From the IMG/VR virus record IMGVR_UViG_3300021197_000796, positions 1 through 50,164 of that record: a stretch of DNA of 50,164 bases. One strand, 5' to 3'. The notes below the pieces were generated by a model. The model was not told where the DNA came from and did no database searches. It was given only the letters and a program-made list of their open reading frames with translations. The stretch comes from a virus. Position numbers and translations under genes: made by a program. Positions 48,348 through 50,164 of the stretch are shown here, piece after piece (within the stretch, counting starts at the first letter, position 1; each line of letters begins with the position of its first letter).

Positions 48348-48744
48348 TGTACTCTCCTTTGACTGCACGACCCCCAATACTGAAGGCTGCGAGTTCTCCA
48401 CTTTTAACCTTAGCCCAGACCTCATCGTCATAGACCTTAAAAGCAACTAGCCAACCTTCACGGTCAGCCTCTAGCCCAACGGATTTATTGATCTCATTAG
48501 TGCAGGGCCACGAGTGAACCACTACACCTACTTGATCTCCGTCATGCATTTGTTTACCCACACGCACATGCTCCATGAAGTTATTCACGGCCTTCACGAG
48601 CGTATCAGGTTTAATTACGTCACCCTGACGATCCACTACCGGTTCGCCTTTCTCGGTGATAACAGAGGCCCATCCGTAGACTAGCCTCTGCTCTTCATCA
48701 GACTTAAGGATTTGACCCTCAATACCTTTTGTTATGTTTTCCAT
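48337..48744 (-). CDS. Prohead protease (XkdF / peptidase S78_2-like)
   Basis: 135 aa. Pattern RLVYGWASVITEKGEPVVDRQGDVI, then KQMHDGDQVGVVVHSWP with His, and VKSGELAAFSIGGRAV with the Ser. These match XkdF serine proteases. It cleaves scaffold and matures the head. Its ATG overlaps the spike stop (TAATG). Shorter than usual because the last part is in the scaffold gene. Confidence 0.88.
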   Translation of the reverse strand: MENITKGIEGQILKSDEEQRLVYGWASVITEKGEPVVDRQGDVIKPDTLVKAVNNFMEHVRVGKQMHDGDQVGVVVHSWPCTNEINKSVGLEADREGWLVAFKVYDDEVWAKVKSGELAAFSIGGRAVKGEYNGD

Positions 48745-50164
48745 TATGACAGTCCTGAGATGCTTACGTTCTGGATGTCGTTCGACTGCATGTTGTTGAA
48801 AGTCAACTTAGTCCAGTTCTGTTCTGTAGGTTCTACTTGGTTCCTGATGCCATTACCGTAACCATCATTAGTACCATCACCCATCAACCACACCTGTGTA
48901 GCTGTGTAAGCTGAGTTATCATTCAGTTGGAAGTTAGAGTACAGGTTCGACGAATGAGGTCGTCTGTAAGAGTTACCAATTTTGTAATCATTCAACCAAC
49001 CCATAGGGTCTAACATCATCATCTTGATTTCAGCATCTTGAGGCATTTGGTCATTTATCTTCAATGTAGTTGTAACCAAACTAGCTATTGTTCCCTTGAA
49101 CCTATCACCACTGTGGCTAGATCCAACAGTAAACTGACCATCAAGCTCTGCATACATAATAGGATTACCTGTACCTGCCCATGTCGCTGGAGGTGTTATC
49201 AACTGACTTGCATCTAAATCATTCGCAATAAAGTTGGCATTTGCCACTCTGAAGTCAAAGTTTTTGTTCAGATTAGTCTGGTTTGCATCTGTATTTGGGA
49301 AAGGTCTAAGACCTGCACAGCCTACATAAACACTTACCCATTCACCTATTGACACCTGTCCAATTAGTTTTTCAGCTGCGTTAGGAGAACCTGCACCCCA
49401 AGCAAAGTAAATGTCACCTCCACTATTTACGAACAAGTGAATATCTTGACTTTGACTACCACCCATACTCCAAATGTATTGGTCAGATGAACCACCACCC
49501 CACTTAAAAGTAACTGTTGATGCCCAAGTTCGTGCCTGACCATTTGAAGACGTATAACCTTCTGTTAAAATTGTATCTGCATTAATTTGTCTATCAATTG
49601 GAAGCATCATCGGTATGCGAGAGAAAGATTCTGTAGGTCCTTGTTTAAGGTAATCATTGCTACCATCAAAGTCTACTGCTTTAGTCCAACTTGTTGCATT
49701 TGCTGTCGAAGCAACTGGAATAGCTATTTCAGAAAGAGCTGTCCAATCAATGTCATCTGCATCTGTAGTATCATCGACAAACCTACCTGCGATTGGCCAA
49801 CCTAGAACCATAACATCAAGTTCAGTAATCCCGAATCCTTGATCACCTGTTTCTAACTTGCGGATTGAATTCCAGTCATCGTAAGTTTCTGTAGTTGCAT
49901 CATGAGTACTTGTCAAATCATACCCCATTCTAATGTTATTACCATCGCTTGTTACTTCTATAAATGCATTGTAGGGAGCGAACTGCAAAGGGCTAGTAAA
50001 ACTACCCAGTATCTGTGTATTCGTTCCTGCAACTTGATTGGCAATGTACATTGCATAAGCAGTAGTGTTGGACCTATATATGACAATTCTAATATCACCT
50101 TCAAATCCAGTAGGATTTTCATTAGCACTAGCGATAGTGTTTACCCACGCTCCATCTTTTAGAC
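48744..50164 (-). CDS. LamG spike C-terminal part, 5' end cut by the window edge
   Basis: The frame is open from base 50164 to the stop at 48744, about 473 codons. It aligns with the left-edge gene: VDFDGSNDYL, LPIDRQINAD, WASTVTFKWGGG and GEWVSVYVGCAG occur in both. Then come 146 C-terminal residues not seen at the left edge (NSYRRPHSSNLYSNFQLND; WLMGDGTNDGYGNG). The region before VDFDGSNDYL differs much more between the two. An internal ATG at 50051 is not a true start. I take it as another version of the same gene's C-terminal part or a second copy. Confidence 0.8.
   Translation of the reverse strand, partial: LKDGAWVNTIASANENPTGFEGDIRIVIYRSNTTAYAMYIANQVAGTNTQILGSFTSPLQFAPYNAFIEVTSDGNNIRMGYDLTSTHDATTETYDDWNSIRKLETGDQGFGITELDVMVLGWPIAGRFVDDTTDADDIDWTALSEIAIPVASTANATSWTKAVDFDGSNDYLKQGPTESFSRIPMMLPIDRQINADTILTEGYTSSNGQARTWASTVTFKWGGGSSDQYIWSMGGSQSQDIHLFVNSGGDIYFAWGAGSPNAAEKLIGQVSIGEWVSVYVGCAGLRPFPNTDANQTNLNKNFDFRVANANFIANDLDASQLITPPATWAGTGNPIMYAELDGQFTVGSSHSGDRFKGTIASLVTTTLKINDQMPQDAEIKMMMLDPMGWLNDYKIGNSYRRPHSSNLYSNFQLNDNSAYTATQVWLMGDGTNDGYGNGIRNQVEPTEQNWTKLTFNNMQSNDIQNVSISGLS
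49183..49309. repeat. 127-bp exact copy of the left edge (1-127)
   Basis: Identical to 1-127. Frame positions agree (codons start at 49184 and at 2), so the left-edge spike can continue into 49182-48744 without a shift. Confidence 0.85.

Noticed and set aside
49183-50164. Diversity-generating retroelement target
   Set aside because: Differences between versions are not limited to adenines of one strand, include many silent changes, and no reverse transcriptase gene is seen.
1-50164. Simple terminal redundancy of the linear phage ends
   Set aside because: Only 127 bp are identical and the copies then diverge; true terminal repeats should be the same throughout.
1-50164. CRISPR array, IS element or transposase
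   Set aside because: No spaced direct repeats of the right size and no transposase-like frame; the tandem repeats found are inside genes or the control region.

Overview
The window is a nearly complete genome of a tailed, siphovirus-like phage. Three things show this: a full head, tail and lysis gene set (small and large terminase, portal, prohead protease, scaffold, capsid, tail tube, tape measure, tip protein, endolysin, spanin); a T7-like replication module (fused primase-helicase, DnaQ-type exonuclease plus family A polymerase, SSB-like protein, 5'-3' exonuclease, endonuclease I-type resolvase); and phage-encoded nucleotide metabolism (class II ribonucleotide reductase, ThyX, MazG, glutaredoxin). 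I see no integrase, excisionase or CI-like repressor, so I infer a lytic life style. The host is probably an alphaproteobacterium, perhaps a marine roseobacter-type cell. This rests on a DUF1127 protein, the B12-dependent reductase plus ThyX, and the tail-hub gene style. It is inference only.

Layout. Positions 1-8783, leftward: pre-TerS gene, TerS, TerL, HNH nuclease, portal, a beta-rich virion protein and a very long beta-helix/LamG spike that runs off the left edge. Positions 8784-9879 hold about 1.1 kb of non-coding DNA: an AT-rich stretch, hairpins, a control element shared with the replication operon, and eight same-strand CCAATG motifs (candidate origin or packaging region). Positions 9880-11245, leftward: six small unknown genes. 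Positions 11246-11960: divergent control region with 21-bp tandem repeats. Positions 11961-32612, rightward: early genes, each of several with its own TTGACA promoter carrying CGAATC in the spacer; then a sigma-like factor, a ParB-like protein, replication genes, a tRNA-Arg, four related HREDGPA-repeat proteins, nucleotide metabolism and many small overlapping genes. A 14-bp-stem bidirectional terminator at 32618-32667 separates them from the leftward block 32674-50164: lysis cassette, tail, head, protease, and the C-terminal part of a LamG spike running off the right edge.

The two edges belong together. Positions 1-127 are identical to 49183-49309, and the match stops exactly at base 128. 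Joining position 1 to 49182 keeps the spike reading frame, giving one gene of 1547 codons plus stop and a circle of 49,182 bp. On this reading, 49310-50164 is an alternative version of the spike region (strain variation or a duplicated module). All leftward genes then form one late block: TerS, TerL, portal, spike, protease, capsid, tail, lysis.

Two other non-coding findings stand out. A 65-bp element (57/65 identical) lies upstream of both the ParB/replication operon and the late operon, in the same orientation relative to transcription, and is followed in both places by an identical 30-bp element with a palindromic core. One of those 30-bp copies is inside the ParB-like gene. A phage sigma-like factor is encoded immediately upstream. 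Together these suggest a phage-specific regulatory circuit linking replication to late expression.
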